Positions 4,290-5,400 of a stretch of DNA of 5,400 nt are shown in pieces. The notes under the pieces are model-generated. The model made no database searches and had not been told where the DNA came from. It saw only the letters and a list, made by a program, of their open reading frames with translations. The DNA comes from an uncultured Aquimarina sp. (GTDB lineage Bacteria > Bacteroidota > Bacteroidia > Flavobacteriales > Flavobacteriaceae): NCBI GenBank assembly GCA_937958735.1, contig CALGNG010000288.1:1-5400 (forward strand), written 5' to 3'. Within the stretch, counting starts at the first letter, position 1. Every line of letters starts with the position of its first letter. The position numbers and the translations under genes were made by a program.

Positions 4290-5400
4290 GTGATTACAAG
4301 AGAAACTATAGATGCTGTATACGATGCCGCAAGACTAGAAGAGGTAATAGGAGACTATGTACAACTAAAAAAAGCAGGAAGCAACTTTAAAGGCCTAAGC
4401 CCTTTTAGCGACGAAAAAAGCCCTTCTTTTATGGTCTCTCCCGTAAAACAAATATGGAAAGACTTTAGTAGTGGCAAAGGAGGGAATGTTATTGCCTTTC
4501 TAATGGAATACGAGCATTATAGCTATCCAGAAGCCATAAAGCACTTAGCTAAACGCTACGGTATAGAAATTAACGAAACCGAACAGTCTAACGAGCAAAA
4601 AGAACAGGCCAGCGAACGCGAAAGCATGTACCTAGTAAGCGATTTTGCCAATACCTATTTCCAAGGGCAACTACAAAACACCCAAACTGGTAAAGCCATT
4701 GCCAAAACCTACTTTAAAGAACGCGGCTTTACAGAAGAAACTATAGAAAAATTCCAATTAGGTTTTTCCCCAGACACCTGGGATGCCCTAACCAAAGAAG
4801 CCATATCCAAAAGCTACCAACTAAAATACTTAGAAAGCACAGGGCTTACCATAGTTAAAGACCAAAAACAGTTTGACCGTTTTAAGGGACGCGTTATGTT
4901 CCCCATACACTCCATGTCTGGAAGGGTGCTGGGTTTTGGTGGGCGACTTTTAATAGACAACAAAAAAGCGGCCAAATACCTTAATTCTCCAGAAAGTGAT
5001 ATTTACCACAAAAGTAAAGTCCTTTACGGAATTTATTATGCCAAACAAAGCATTGCTAAAGAAGACAATTGCTTTTTAGTAGAAGGCTACACCGATGTAA
5101 TACAATTTCATCAAAGCGGTATCCACAACACCGTATCCTCTTCTGGTACAGCCCTAACCTCCGACCAAATTAGACTAATAAACAGGCTAACCAAAAACAT
5201 TACCGTTTTATTTGACGGAGATGCCGCAGGCCTAAGAGCAGCCATTAGAGGTATAGACCTAATACTAGAACAAGGTATGAATGTGCGCGTATGCACCTTC
5301 CCACAAGGCGAAGACCCAGATAGTTTTGCAAAAAAACACACTACAGAAGAACTAAAAGAATACCTTAAGACACACCAGCAAGACTTTATACAATTTAAAG
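4290..5400 (+). CDS. dnaG: DNA primase DnaG, 5' part (runs off the window), zinc ligands replaced
   Basis: Synthesises RNA primers at the replication fork with the replicative helicase. About 370 N-terminal codons are present; the C-terminal helicase-binding domain lies beyond the edge. The start is GTG at 4290, 11 bp after the polyprenyl synthase stop; it opens with ITRETIDAVYDAARLEEVIGDYV, where homologues begin. Domains: N-terminal CHC2-type fold (about 1-95), then the RNA polymerase core with TOPRIM (about 258-345). TOPRIM acidic residues are intact: E265 in VEGYTDV, D309 and D311 in DGDAAG, D342 and D344 in EDPDS, matching E. coli E265, D309, D311, D345 and D347. The basic block FDRFKGRVMFPI and GRVLGFGGR (about 195-215) is also kept. 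Oddity: the ligands C40, H43, C61 and C64 of E. coli correspond to S37, S40, D58 and S61, so this domain cannot bind zinc in the usual way although fold residues such as PF, PSF, F and GN are retained. Confidence 0.95.
   Translation, partial: MITRETIDAVYDAARLEEVIGDYVQLKKAGSNFKGLSPFSDEKSPSFMVSPVKQIWKDFSSGKGGNVIAFLMEYEHYSYPEAIKHLAKRYGIEINETEQSNEQKEQASERESMYLVSDFANTYFQGQLQNTQTGKAIAKTYFKERGFTEETIEKFQLGFSPDTWDALTKEAISKSYQLKYLESTGLTIVKDQKQFDRFKGRVMFPIHSMSGRVLGFGGRLLIDNKKAAKYLNSPESDIYHKSKVLYGIYYAKQSIAKEDNCFLVEGYTDVIQFHQSGIHNTVSSSGTALTSDQIRLINRLTKNITVLFDGDAAGLRAAIRGIDLILEQGMNVRVCTFPQGEDPDSFAKKHTTEELKEYLKTHQQDFIQFK

Noticed and set aside
5111..5341. Minus-strand open frame opposite dnaG
   Set aside because: Covers the conserved TOPRIM region of dnaG in antisense; no independent support.

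Overview
The window looks like chromosome from a marine-type member of Flavobacteriaceae (Bacteroidota). The signs are an AT-rich sequence, no Shine-Dalgarno sequences before the starts, use of TTG and GTG starts, several Bacteroidota-style -7 elements (TAnnTTTG), and RlmN, VF530, polyprenyl synthase and DnaG proteins of flavobacterial character. Species cannot be fixed from the sequence.

Layout: (1) 1-1374, plus strand: rlmN (radical-SAM 23S rRNA/tRNA methyltransferase), followed after 4 bp by a small VF530-family gene with a TTG start. (2) 1375-1922: about 550 bp of AT-rich DNA with no recognisable gene, holding one isolated promoter-like element. (3) 1923-3192: a compact regulatory cassette. 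Two small minus-strand genes (a 70-aa protein and an 82-aa IS3 OrfA-like helix-turn-helix protein) diverge from a plus-strand HTH-S24 (CI/LexA-type) repressor gene. The short region between them carries overlapping promoters, an 11-bp perfect direct repeat and a 7-bp inverted repeat, which is the architecture of a repressor-controlled switch. (4) 3298-5400, plus strand: a long-chain polyprenyl diphosphate synthase, then after 11 bp dnaG (primase) from a GTG start, running off the right edge.

How it fits together: the flanks are housekeeping genes (rRNA modification, quinone side-chain synthesis, replication priming). The middle looks like an accessory phage- or transposon-derived regulatory module set between them. 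The most striking protein-level observation is in DnaG: all four zinc ligands of the N-terminal CHC2 domain are replaced (Ser, Ser, Asp, Ser at the exact ligand spacing), while the TOPRIM catalytic acidic residues are intact. The most striking DNA-level observation is the divergent operator region at 2412-2480.
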